In this document: piece by piece, positions 38,217 to 45,724 of the stretch
Layout of the letters: every line of letters begins with the position of its first letter
Position numbering within the stretch: position 1 is the first letter of the stretch
Assembly (NCBI RefSeq): GCF_001656295.1
Contig: NZ_LXHE01000002.1
Coordinates: forward strand, 434,001 to 498,000
DNA length: 64,000 nucleotides
From: Moraxella catarrhalis
GTDB lineage: Bacteria > Pseudomonadota > Gammaproteobacteria > Pseudomonadales > Moraxellaceae
Reading direction: 5' to 3'
The notes under the pieces: model-generated
What the model was told of the DNA's origin: nothing
What the model saw: the letters and a program-made list of their open reading frames with translations, nothing else
Databases searched by the model: none
Translations under genes and position numbers: made by a program

Positions 38217-38882
38217 TTATACGCGCAGATTTTTTTGAAGTCTTGCCACGCCTTTAGATGCGATCAAACTGATAATAAAATACACCGCACCTGCGCTTAA
38301 GATATAAAATTCAAGCAGCCCCATCAGCTCGCCGCGCACATAAGCGGCACGGAACAGATCAACCAAGCCTACCGCAAATACCAATGTCGTATCTTGAAAA
38401 AGAATGATGGACTGCTGAAGTACGAGTGGCAGCATTTTACGGAATGCTTGAGGTAAAATGATCAAGCGCATGGTTTGAGAGTAAGTCATACCCAAGGCTT
38501 TTGCAGCATTGATTTGACCTTTGCCGATGGATTGGATGCCGGCACGCACAATCTCAGCAAAATACGCTGCCTCAAACATGATGAAGGCAATTGTACAGCT
38601 CATAAACTTAGCATCAACTGTCAAATAATTGCCTGTCGCCATTGTGTACATCATGGGCACTGCAAAGTAAAACCACAGCAGCACCAATAAGAGCGGCACT
38701 GAGCGAAAATAGTTGACATAAAGTTTGGCAGGAACCGCTAAGATCGCTTTACCAGATAAACGCATCAGGGCAAGCACAGTGCCTAATAAAAGACCACCAA
38801 GCACAGCAAAAAACAGCACCTTAAAGGTAATTGACAATCCAGATAAAAGAATAGGTGCAGCAGTTTGGATTTCATTAAGCAT
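38217..38882 (-). CDS. gltK: Glutamate/aspartate ABC transporter, permease GltK
   Basis: A 221-aa inner-membrane permease of the HisM/GltK type with five hydrophobic segments. The EAA loop that contacts the ATPase reads 'INAAKALGMTYSQTMRLIILPQAFRKMLP'. I start at 38882 ('MLNEIQTAAPILLSG'), which overlaps the gltJ end by 8 bp and matches family N-termini; the longer frame to 38927 is inside gltJ. Functions as a heterodimer with GltJ. Confidence 0.92.
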   Translation of the reverse strand: MLNEIQTAAPILLSGLSITFKVLFFAVLGGLLLGTVLALMRLSGKAILAVPAKLYVNYFRSVPLLLVLLWFYFAVPMMYTMATGNYLTVDAKFMSCTIAFIMFEAAYFAEIVRAGIQSIGKGQINAAKALGMTYSQTMRLIILPQAFRKMLPLVLQQSIILFQDTTLVFAVGLVDLFRAAYVRGELMGLLEFYILSAGAVYFIISLIASKGVARLQKNLRV

Positions 38883-39624
38883 GCTGATCTCCATCAATTT
38901 GACCTTTAATACGCAGCTTTTTTTCAAGCATGGTCATGCCATAGATTAAAGTTAAATTAAACAATAAATAAATGATCGTGGCATAAGTATAAATTTCAAA
39001 GCTGTTTTGAGTGTATTCGCTGATGGTTTTGGTTTGGCTGATAAGCTCAGTAACACCCACTAAAGACGCAATGGAGGCGTTTTTAAAGCAGTTGGTCAGC
39101 TCGGAGCTCAGTGGCGGTAAAATGGTGCGAAAGGCCTGGGGTAAAATCACATAACGATAAGATTGAGCGGTGCTAAAACCTAAGGCCGCCGCTGCATTGG
39201 CTTGACCTTTTGGCAGTGACTCAATGCCTGTACGCACTTGTTCAATGATACGCGCAGCGGTAAACAGTCCAAGCCCAATCGCTGCCGAAATTGCTGCTGA
39301 TGTATTAGGCTCAAGCGACTGATACCAAAATGTGCGAAACCCTTCGGTCAGCAGATTTGGCATGACATAAAACCAAAAAAACAGCTGAACTAACAAAGGG
39401 ACATTGCGAAAAAAATCTACATAAATCTTAGCCAGCATCTGTGCGCTTTTATTGGGTAGGGTGCGCATGATGCCAAGTACGGTTCCGATCACCATGGCAA
39501 TCAACCACGCTACACCACCAATCATGAGCAGCCATTTAAAGCCTGTGACCAGCCAGTGCCAATACAGCTCATTGCCAATCCCAGTTGATTGCCAAAGTAC
39601 GCGCCAGTTCCATTGATAATTCAC
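38875..39624 (-). CDS. gltJ: Glutamate/aspartate ABC transporter, permease GltJ
   Basis: A 249-aa permease beginning with a GTG codon at 39624, supported by AAGGGG eight bases upstream and by the family-like start 'MNYQWNWRVLWQSTGIGNELY'. Five or six membrane segments; the EAA loop is 'ANAAAALGFSTAQSYRYVILPQAFRTILPP'. It is separated from gltI by 81 bp that hold a hairpin (39657-39679), and overlaps gltK. Confidence 0.92.
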   Translation of the reverse strand: MNYQWNWRVLWQSTGIGNELYWHWLVTGFKWLLMIGGVAWLIAMVIGTVLGIMRTLPNKSAQMLAKIYVDFFRNVPLLVQLFFWFYVMPNLLTEGFRTFWYQSLEPNTSAAISAAIGLGLFTAARIIEQVRTGIESLPKGQANAAAALGFSTAQSYRYVILPQAFRTILPPLSSELTNCFKNASIASLVGVTELISQTKTISEYTQNSFEIYTYATIIYLLFNLTLIYGMTMLEKKLRIKGQIDGDQHA

Positions 39625-39656
39625 AATAAACCCCTTAATAAAACAGATTAAGCAAA

Positions 39657-39679
39657 GTCAGCATCATCACGATGCTGAC
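39657..39679 (-). promoter_or_regulatory. Intercistronic hairpin between gltI and gltJ
   Basis: GTCAGCATC and GATGCTGAC are perfect 9-bp arms with a 5-nt loop. On the transcribed strand it is followed by TTTGCTTAATC, a poor U-run. Such hairpins in binding-protein operons often protect or partly end the first cistron, which would keep GltI in excess; that role is inferred. Confidence 0.6.
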
Positions 39680-39705
39680 CTTTTTTGGTAGGGCATGAAG
39701 CCAAA

Positions 39706-40665
39706 TCATTGGGCTTGTGTTGGTTGATCAGTTGGGTTTGCCAAAAGATTTTTTAGGTTGTCAGACATTGTAAATTGCATGTTGATATTTTTTGGTGGAA
39801 TAGGCTGCATGAACCATTTGTCATAGATGCTGTTAATTTCTCCAGAGGCGTAGACAGCTTTTAAGGCATCATCAACGACTGCTTTAAATTCGCTATCCCC
39901 TTTACGCACCATACAGCCATAGATCTCAAAAGATTGTGGCTCGCCAACGATTTGCCATTTGGCAGGATCTTTGGCTTTGGCTTTTTCGCCTGCAAGCAGG
40001 ACATCATCCATCATAAAGGCTTGGGCACGACCATTTTCAAGCATTAAGAATGATTCGCCATGATCTTTTGCTGAGATAATATTGATATTTAGCTGCTTTT
40101 CATCGTTGAATTGGCGGATATATCGCTCTGAGGTGGTGCCAGCGGTGGTGACCAAAGTTTTGCCAGTAAGGTCATCAAAACCATTGATGCCTGAATCTGT
40201 GGCAGTCAAAAGACGAGTGCCAATTTCAAAGAAACCGACCGAAAAATCAACTTGTTGAGCACGCTCTTCGTTATTAGTGGTTGAGCCGCATTCTAAATCG
40301 ACTGTGCCATTTTGCACCAAAGGAATGCGTGTCTGTGAGGTGACTAGGTTATAGCGCACTTTTAGATCAGGCATTTGCAGCTTTTCTTTGACAGCTTCAA
40401 CAACTTTTAGCTGAAGATCATGCGCATAACCGACAGGCTGATTTGGGTTGTCTGCGATATAAGAAAATGGAATGGATGAATCGCGGTGCGCAAGAACAAT
40501 CGTGCCTGATTGTTTGATTTTTTCTAAGGTGCCTTGAGTGCTGCTGCCTGTGGCAGGTGCAGCGGCAGGATCTGCAGCAGCTTGTTCAGCAGGCTTATTA
40601 CAAGCGGTAAGACTAACAGCAGCGACCATCGCCAAACCAAAAGATAACGGTTTTAATTGAAACAT
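39706..40665 (-). CDS. gltI: Glutamate/aspartate-binding lipoprotein
   Basis: The solute-binding component of the importer. The signal peptide ends in the lipobox LTAC (Cys22), so it is a lipoprotein here, unlike the soluble periplasmic E. coli GltI. An Ala/Pro-rich linker precedes the SBP_bac_3 domain with GltI-specific motifs 'SQTRIPLVQNGTVDLECGSTTNNEERAQ', 'ISAKDHGESF' and 'AFMMDDVLLAGE'. The length of 319 aa is slightly long because of the linker. AAGGAA precedes the ATG. First gene of gltIJKL, with a promoter candidate at 40755. Confidence 0.93.
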   Translation of the reverse strand: MFQLKPLSFGLAMVAAVSLTACNKPAEQAAADPAAAPATGSSTQGTLEKIKQSGTIVLAHRDSSIPFSYIADNPNQPVGYAHDLQLKVVEAVKEKLQMPDLKVRYNLVTSQTRIPLVQNGTVDLECGSTTNNEERAQQVDFSVGFFEIGTRLLTATDSGINGFDDLTGKTLVTTAGTTSERYIRQFNDEKQLNINIISAKDHGESFLMLENGRAQAFMMDDVLLAGEKAKAKDPAKWQIVGEPQSFEIYGCMVRKGDSEFKAVVDDALKAVYASGEINSIYDKWFMQPIPPKNINMQFTMSDNLKNLLANPTDQPTQAQ

Positions 40666-40754
40666 GTGAATTCCTTTTTAACAAAAAACAACGAAAAGTG
40701 CCAGTATCTACCGACGATCCGCAGCAAACATGATCATAACCGTGCTGCATTATT

Positions 40755-40783
40755 ACAATAGTGTAAAAACTGGTGAAATGCAA
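40755..40783 (-). promoter_or_regulatory. Promoter of gltIJKL
   Basis: On the minus strand TTGCAT is followed after exactly 17 bp by TATTGT (four of six matches in each box), about 90 nt before the gltI ATG. Confidence 0.45.
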
Positions 40784-41049
40784 GCGTTTATTTGGTAATT
40801 TTATAGACAAATTATTTCATCACTTATCTCAAGGCATGGATCTGACGATTTTCACATACTATACCCATATTTTTACGCAAAGCTCTGACAATTTGGCAGT
40901 ATGAGGTGATGGTGTGATAAATTTACAAAATATTTACAAATTGTGTCAGATTTTTACTTAAAAGTATTAAAATTTTGTGGTAGCATTTATACAAGATGAT
41001 TATAGATCGCATCCTATTTGTTAGAATGGCAGATCCGTCATCGGGGTGT

Positions 41050-41066
41050 GATTATAGTTTATAATC
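41050..41066 (+). promoter_or_regulatory. Palindromic -10 region of the DUF4377-like lipoprotein gene
   Basis: GATTATA-GTT-TATAATC is a perfect 7-3-7 inverted repeat enclosing TATAAT at 41060-41065, 40 nt before the ATG. Confidence 0.4.
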
Positions 41067-41105
41067 TCCTCTTTTTTTAGATGATTTATTTAAAGGATAA
41101 TTGAT

Positions 41106-41510
41106 ATGAAAAAATTATTTGCAGGCGTGGCTTTAGCTTCTGTAGCATTGGCAGGATGCGCATCAACTCAGCTTGATGATAAGCGCGTGATGATTGTTGA
41201 GGGCGAAGTTAAGCAGGTGCAGGTTCAAGATTTGCGTAGCTTCCAAGTAGAGATCGCACCTCGTAAAGCTGTGTGCGAGCTAACCAATAACTTAGGTGAA
41301 ACAGTGCAAGCAGAATGCTTACAATATCGCCGTACTTTTGATCGTAATTTTAATGTGCTAAGTGGTGATATCGAGGGCTTCCAGTACGAGCCAGGTTTCC
41401 GCTATGTACTAGACCTAAAACAAGAGCGTCTATTAAATGAGACAACTGGTCAAGTTGTTCCAAAATGGACTTTGAATAAAATTATCTCAAAAACACCTGA
41501 AATTCTATAA
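41106..41510 (+). CDS. Small outer-envelope lipoprotein (DUF4377-like)
   Basis: A 134-aa lipoprotein: lipobox LAGC with the acylated Cys at residue 18. The mature part has 'CELTNNLGETVQAECLQYRR', with two cysteines positioned to form a disulphide, then 'GFQYEPGFRYVLDLKQERL', which resembles the short beta domain found in DUF4377 and heat-shock-HslJ-type lipoproteins. The role is unknown. The ribosome binding site is AAAGGAT. It is monocistronic and shares the terminator at 41530 with sdaA. Confidence 0.7.
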   Translation: MKKLFAGVALASVALAGCASTQLDDKRVMIVEGEVKQVQVQDLRSFQVEIAPRKAVCELTNNLGETVQAECLQYRRTFDRNFNVLSGDIEGFQYEPGFRYVLDLKQERLLNETTGQVVPKWTLNKIISKTPEIL

Positions 41511-41529
41511 TTATCAGTTTGTTTCAATA

Positions 41530-41556
41530 AAAAACCAAGCTCATTGCTTGGTTTTT
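41530..41556. terminator. Bidirectional terminator between the lipoprotein gene and sdaA
   Basis: AAAAACCAAGC and GCTTGGTTTTT are perfect 11-bp arms with a 5-nt loop, usable from both sides. Confidence 0.88.
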
Positions 41557-41567
41557 TATGATTGAGA

Positions 41568-42989
41568 TTAGCATTGACTAAATCCTGAGCTGATATTAAT
41601 GGCGTCAATACGCTGTGCTGTCTTCATGGCATTGGTAGCGTGGATAGCAAGTCCACCTTTGGCGGTTTCTTTGTATTTATCCATCATATCCATGCCAGTT
41701 TCTTTCATTGTGGTAATCGCTTTATCAAGTGAGACATGATGGCTGCCATCACCACGCAGTGCAAGACGCGCAGCATTAATGGCTTTGACCGATGCCATGG
41801 CGTTTCGTTCAATACAAGGGACTTGGACCAGTCCTGCAATTGGATCGCATGTCAAGCCCAAATTATGCTCAAGTCCAATTTCTGCTGCATTCAAGCATTG
41901 AGCAACACTACCGCCTAAAACATGAGCTAATCCTGCTGCTGCCATGGCACAAGCAGAGCCGACCTCGCCTTGACAGCCGACTTCTGCACCTGAAATTGAG
42001 GCATTTTGTTTAATGAGTGCGCCGATCGCACCTGCAACCAACAAAAATTCACGCACCCCTTGGTAGCTAAATGCTGGAATAAATCCACGGTAATAATGTA
42101 ATACAGCAGGAATGATGCCTGCAGCGCCATTGGTGGGTGCGGTAACGACTTTTCCGCCAGCGGCATTTTCTTCATTGACCGCCAAGGCATATAAATTCAC
42201 CCAATCCATGGCAAGCAGACCTCCATTGCCTGAATACCCATATTCTTTGGATAGTTGCTCATACAGATCTTTGGCACGGCGTTTGACATTTAAGCCACCA
42301 GGCAAAATCCCATCAACTTTACAGCCTTGAGTGACGCAAGCTTGCATAGTATCCCAAACATCGTTTAAATACGCTTTAACATCATCAATATCTCTTAGGG
42401 CGGTTTCATTGGCAAGCATCAAATCGGCGATACTTAAATCATGTGCTTGGCATAATGCCGCCAGCTCTTCTGCACTGTCAAAATCATAAGGGTAGGCTGA
42501 TTGAGTATCTTGAGATGGCGCTAAGTTAATTTGCTGCTCATCTTTGATAAAGCCACCGCCAACAGAATAATAAGTCTGTGCCAACTGCTCACCATCATCA
42601 AGTATGGCGATTAGTTTCATGCCATTGGGATGCTCAGGTAATGGCGTGTCATCCCATAAAAGATGTTCGTTAGCATCAAATGCAATCTGATGCGTGCCGC
42701 CCAACATCAACCGACCTTCTTGGTAGATGGGCTTGAGATATTCTTCGGTTCGAGTGGTGTCAATCGTCGGTGGCTCATGCCCTGATAAACCAAGCAAAAT
42801 AGCGGTATCTGTGGCATGACCTTTGCCCGTTGATGATAACGAGCCATATAACTCAATGGTAATTTGACGGACGCTATCCATACGATCGCCAAGCAACACC
42901 AAAAAACGATTGGCTGCCACCATGGGACCGACCGTATGCGAACTTGATGGCCCGATGCCGATTTTAAACAGTTCAAAAACGCTGATCAT
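41568..42989 (-). CDS. sdaA: L-serine ammonia-lyase (L-serine dehydratase)
   Basis: Deaminates L-serine to pyruvate using an oxygen-labile [4Fe-4S] cluster; single-chain type with beta and alpha domains fused. The N-terminal '[22 protein letters not shown]' and C-terminal '[23 protein letters not shown]' are the signatures. Cluster cysteines occur in '[17 protein letters not shown]' and '[20 protein letters not shown]'. The length of 473 aa is normal. Monocistronic; the upstream region has a TATAAT on the minus strand but no TGn. Confidence 0.94.
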   Translation of the reverse strand: MISVFELFKIGIGPSSSHTVGPMVAANRFLVLLGDRMDSVRQITIELYGSLSSTGKGHATDTAILLGLSGHEPPTIDTTRTEEYLKPIYQEGRLMLGGTHQIAFDANEHLLWDDTPLPEHPNGMKLIAILDDGEQLAQTYYSVGGGFIKDEQQINLAPSQDTQSAYPYDFDSAEELAALCQAHDLSIADLMLANETALRDIDDVKAYLNDVWDTMQACVTQGCKVDGILPGGLNVKRRAKDLYEQLSKEYGYSGNGGLLAMDWVNLYALAVNEENAAGGKVVTAPTNGAAGIIPAVLHYYRGFIPAFSYQGVREFLLVAGAIGALIKQNASISGAEVGCQGEVGSACAMAAAGLAHVLGGSVAQCLNAAEIGLEHNLGLTCDPIAGLVQVPCIERNAMASVKAINAARLALRGDGSHHVSLDKAITTMKETGMDMMDKYKETAKGGLAIHATNAMKTAQRIDAINISSGFSQC

Positions 42990-43320
42990 AAAGCATTATT
43001 CCAAATATAATTATCTATACAATTGATTATAATGGATTACAGCCTTATGAGCAATTGATAATAAATTTTGATGATTTGCCGACTTATCAAATGTTACCAA
43101 AGGCTAAAATACAATAATTAATCATGGCGATCAGTGTAATATTCAATCTATTTTTAATCATAATCAATTTTTCAAATAATTACTTTTGAAAAAATTAATA
43201 AAATGAATTGCAAATGGGAACAATTATTGTTATTATAAGCCTATGTAAAAGAGTATGAATCATTGTTGATCATGAAAATCTCTCAAGTTTATCGGTATCG
43301 AAAGCGAAAGGAGTTATCTG
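42990..43320. other. 331-bp divergent region between sdaA and bfd
   Basis: No gene is seen. AT-rich, and presumably holds both promoters. GAACAATTATTGTTA (43218-43232) is a weak Fur-box-like palindrome (about 9 of 14 positions) that would fit iron control of bfd, but the match is too poor to rely on. Confidence 0.4.
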
Positions 43321-43515
43321 ATGTATGTATGTATTTGCCATGATGTAAAAGACACACAAATCAAGACTGCGTTATCATCAGGCGTATCAGGCATGAAAGG
43401 TCTTCAAGAGTCTTTATCTGTTGGTACTTGCTGTGGCTGCTGCGTACCGATGGTTCAGGACTTGATTGATGAGCATCAAGCCAATGTGATCGCCATTGAT
43501 GTGATGGCAGGTTAA
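43321..43515 (+). CDS. bfd: Bacterioferritin-associated ferredoxin
   Basis: A 64-aa [2Fe-2S] protein that docks on bacterioferritin and passes electrons through its haem to release stored iron. Cluster ligands: Cys4 and Cys6 in 'MYVCICHDV' and the pair in 'VGTCCGCCVPM' (the family uses C-x-C...C-x2-C). An excellent AAAGGAG ribosome binding site precedes the ATG. In E. coli it is induced under iron limitation; the bfr genes follow on the same strand after a 366-bp gap with a terminator, so it is a separate transcript. Confidence 0.94.
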   Translation: MYVCICHDVKDTQIKTALSSGVSGMKGLQESLSVGTCCGCCVPMVQDLIDEHQANVIAIDVMAG

Positions 43516-43881
43516 GAAACTTAGATTATTAATGTTTCTAAATTATTTCTGATTTTTATTCAATATCGGCTTTGGGTGGTCTATTGAATAAAACCAGCCA
43601 ATAAACCGAGTGGTTAATCAATCATAATTTATACCAATTCTCATTATAGATTATATTTTATCTTTAAAATCAAAAAGTTATATCTATCCTAAAAATCATC
43701 TGTCTAGCTTATGCAGATGATTTTTTATTTTATTTGTTAATGCTTATCAGATTGTAAAGCGTTCGCGGTTCAATATCCCTACAAAGCAAAGATAGACGAT
43801 TTGAAATTTTGTGATAAGATAGTTAGCAATCACTATTTGAAGCAGTTTTATCAATTTGGTATATTACTAAGGAGTTTTATC
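43516..43881. other. 366-bp gap between bfd and bfrA, possible small RNA
   Basis: No open frame is convincing. A strong terminator (43691-43726) ends about 175 nt past bfd. It may close a long bfd 3' UTR, or a separate short RNA started near 43655 from the TATAGATTATATT region. A Fur-like half-site (CATTATAG, 43642-43649) lies just before. The last 150 bp hold the bfrA promoter, not clearly seen. Confidence 0.35.
43691..43726 (+). terminator. Rho-independent terminator upstream of bfrA
   Basis: AAAAATCATCTG and CAGATGATTTTT are perfect 12-bp arms with an 11-nt loop, followed by TATTTTATTT. Confidence 0.85.
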
Positions 43882-44376
43882 ATGAAATCATCTCAAAAAG
43901 TCATTGATTATCTTAACTTTTTATTAGGCGGTGAGCTTGGTGCTCGTGATCAGTACTTCATTCATGCACAAATGTATGCTGAGTGGAGTTTTGGTAAATT
44001 ATATGATCGTATTTATCACGAAATGCAAGATGAGACAGGACATGCACAGTTATTAATTCAGCGTATCTTGATGCTTGGCGGAAAGCCAAACATGCAAGTG
44101 AGCGAAATTCATATCGGCTCTGATGTGCCAAGTATGCTAAAAAGTGATCTTGAGCTGGAGTATCGTGTCCAAGAACATTTAAAAGAAGGCATCGCATTGT
44201 GTGAGACAGAGCGAGATTATGTGACACGAGATATTTTGGTGCGTCAGCTTGAAGATACTGAGCAAGATCACGCTCATTGGCTTGAAAAACAGTTGCGTTT
44301 GATTGATTTGATGGGTCTACAAAACTACCTACAAAGCGTGACTGCTGAAGTCAATCAGCAGGTCAATACTCATTAA
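43882..44376 (+). CDS. bfrA: Bacterioferritin subunit A, ferroxidase type without haem ligand
   Basis: A 164-aa ferritin-like four-helix subunit of the 24-mer iron store. All diiron ferroxidase ligands can be placed: Glu18, Glu51, His54, Glu93 (E. coli 94, one-residue deletion before it), Glu127 and His130. The haem-ligating Met52 of E. coli Bfr is Thr52 here ('QDETGHAQ'). So this subunit should oxidise Fe(II) but not bind the inter-subunit haem alone. ATG 43882 follows AAGGAG. bfrB starts 12 bp downstream, so the two are made together, as in the two-gene bacterioferritins of Neisseria and Pseudomonas. Confidence 0.93.
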   Translation: MKSSQKVIDYLNFLLGGELGARDQYFIHAQMYAEWSFGKLYDRIYHEMQDETGHAQLLIQRILMLGGKPNMQVSEIHIGSDVPSMLKSDLELEYRVQEHLKEGIALCETERDYVTRDILVRQLEDTEQDHAHWLEKQLRLIDLMGLQNYLQSVTAEVNQQVNTH

Positions 44377-44388
44377 TTGGGAGTGATT

Positions 44389-44865
44389 ATGAAAGGTAAT
44401 AAAGAAGTTATCCGTGCGTTAAATTTGGTATTGGGTCAGTCACTCATTGCGATCAATCAGTATTTTTTACATGCACGCATCACCAAAAATTGGGGTGTCT
44501 ATAAGCTTAATGAAGTATTTTATAAGCAATCCATTCAAGAAATGAAATGGTCTGATGAGCTTATCGAACGAATTTTACTGTTAGAAGGTTTACCAAACCT
44601 ACAAGATCTTGGCAAGCTTTTGATTGGCGAAGATGTTGCTGAGATTTTGGTATGTGATTTAAAGCTTGAAAAGCGTAAGCATGATATCTTGGTGGATGCG
44701 ATTGGTATTTGTGAAGATCATCGTGACTATGTATCACGAGAGATTTTGGTGAAGCTAAAAGATGAAAATGAAGAGTACGAAGATTGGCTTACCACACAAC
44801 AAGAACTGATCGAAGATATGGGCATTCAAAACTATATCCAATTAAACGCTCAAGATAATGATTAA
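44389..44865 (+). CDS. bfrB: Bacterioferritin subunit B, haem-binding type without ferroxidase centre
   Basis: A 158-aa partner of BfrA. Met52 is present ('IQEMKWSD'), so it can ligate haem at the subunit interface. The ferroxidase ligands are largely lost: Glu18 is Ser18, His54 is Trp54, Glu127 is Asn127, His130 is Tyr130; only Glu51 and Glu94 remain. It therefore complements BfrA exactly. 'LPNLQDLGKLLIGEDV' is the conserved B-C loop. GGGAG precedes ATG 44389. The gene symbols A and B follow gene order; naming varies between species. Confidence 0.93.
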   Translation: MKGNKEVIRALNLVLGQSLIAINQYFLHARITKNWGVYKLNEVFYKQSIQEMKWSDELIERILLLEGLPNLQDLGKLLIGEDVAEILVCDLKLEKRKHDILVDAIGICEDHRDYVSREILVKLKDENEEYEDWLTTQQELIEDMGIQNYIQLNAQDND

Positions 44866-44895
44866 TTGATTTGAATAAAAATTGATTTGAATAAA
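44865..44895. repeat. Tandem duplication just after bfrB
   Basis: ATTGATTTGAATAAA at 44865-44879 and 44881-44895 (period 16), beginning on the last base of the bfrB stop. Confidence 0.85.
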
Positions 44896-44913
44896 TCAGT
44901 CATTAAGTTTCAC

Positions 44914-44944
44914 AAAAACCGCCTAATCAGATGGGCGGTTTTTT
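44914..44944. terminator. Bidirectional terminator between bfrB and mipA
   Basis: AACCGCC and GGCGGTT arms with a 10-nt loop, with A-run and T-run on the two sides. Confidence 0.85.
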
Positions 44945-44965
44945 GGTGAATCCAAGGTTGAATCA

Positions 44966-45724
44966 TTAAAAATGATAATTTAGCCCCAGCCGAGTTTTGC
45001 TGTCAATTTTATTGTCAGTCATTGGGCTGTTTTTTTGGGCATTTGATAGCCATTCGATACGCTGATTAACAAATGCACTGACTTTTGGTGTGACTTGGTA
45101 ATTGACTGTCGCTGTCACAAAGGGTGACCAACCAGAATCGGCTTGATATGCGGTATGATTGGTTTTTAAGGCCTCGGCATCTAGAATGCCATAGTAGTAC
45201 TGATTGTAATCTTTACTGTGCCAAGTTGCACCAAATTCTGGATATACCGTCCAAGCATCTTTATTAAAGCGGCTTAGGTGCGATAAAGTGACGGTCTGAC
45301 CATTATGCCGATCAAGCACATCGGTGGCAGCTTTTGCTTTTAGACCACCGTAAGGGGTGATATAAAGATAGCTTGCATGGGCGAGTGCTGACCATTGACG
45401 CTTATTAAGCTGCTTAAGTTCTATGGTATTGGCATGATTGGGGTCAAAGCTCTGACCATCATAAGTTAAGCCGATACGAACATGGTGCTTGTTATCCTTA
45501 TAAGGGTAAAAACCAGCTTCAGCACCTTCGATATACCAACGATTATTATCATAAAAAGCTTGGGGCATGATAAAAACAGGATCTTTGGCATGATAAGCAG
45601 TCGCATTATAAGTCGCATTGACGCCAAATCTTAGGCTGGCATCATGATCAATCGGTAAACTTTGGGCGTATGCGGCGGTCGTTAGCCCACAGATCACAGC
45701 TAAGCTGAAAGTTTTTATGTTCAT
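44966..45724 (-). CDS. MipA/OmpV-family outer membrane protein
   Basis: A 252-aa outer-membrane beta-barrel. The signal peptide is cleaved after 'TTAAYA' (about residue 20). The mature sequence alternates polar and hydrophobic residues and ends in Phe ('GLNYHF'), the usual barrel-insertion signal. 'GAEAGFYPYKDNKHHVRIGLTYDGQSFDP' is the MipA signature region. E. coli MipA scaffolds murein hydrolase and synthase. Its start overlaps the alr stop (ATGA), so it is translationally coupled to alanine racemase, a cell-wall precursor enzyme; this context fits a wall-related role. Confidence 0.85.
   Translation of the reverse strand: MNIKTFSLAVICGLTTAAYAQSLPIDHDASLRFGVNATYNATAYHAKDPVFIMPQAFYDNNRWYIEGAEAGFYPYKDNKHHVRIGLTYDGQSFDPNHANTIELKQLNKRQWSALAHASYLYITPYGGLKAKAATDVLDRHNGQTVTLSHLSRFNKDAWTVYPEFGATWHSKDYNQYYYGILDAEALKTNHTAYQADSGWSPFVTATVNYQVTPKVSAFVNQRIEWLSNAQKNSPMTDNKIDSKTRLGLNYHF

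Larger units (their letters stand above)
40666..41105. other. 440-bp divergent intergenic region between gltI and the DUF4377-like lipoprotein gene
   Basis: No gene is seen. It holds the gltI promoter candidate, an 11-bp-period repeat of ATTTACAAA (40921-40940), and the palindrome GATTATA-GTT-TATAATC (41050-41066), which contains a TATAAT usable as the -10 of the lipoprotein gene. The rest is AT-rich with no recognisable structure. Confidence 0.6.

Noticed and set aside
43218-43232. Fur box upstream of bfd
   Set aside because: Only about 9 of 14 positions match the 7-1-7 consensus in very AT-rich DNA, so it is mentioned only inside the gap entry.
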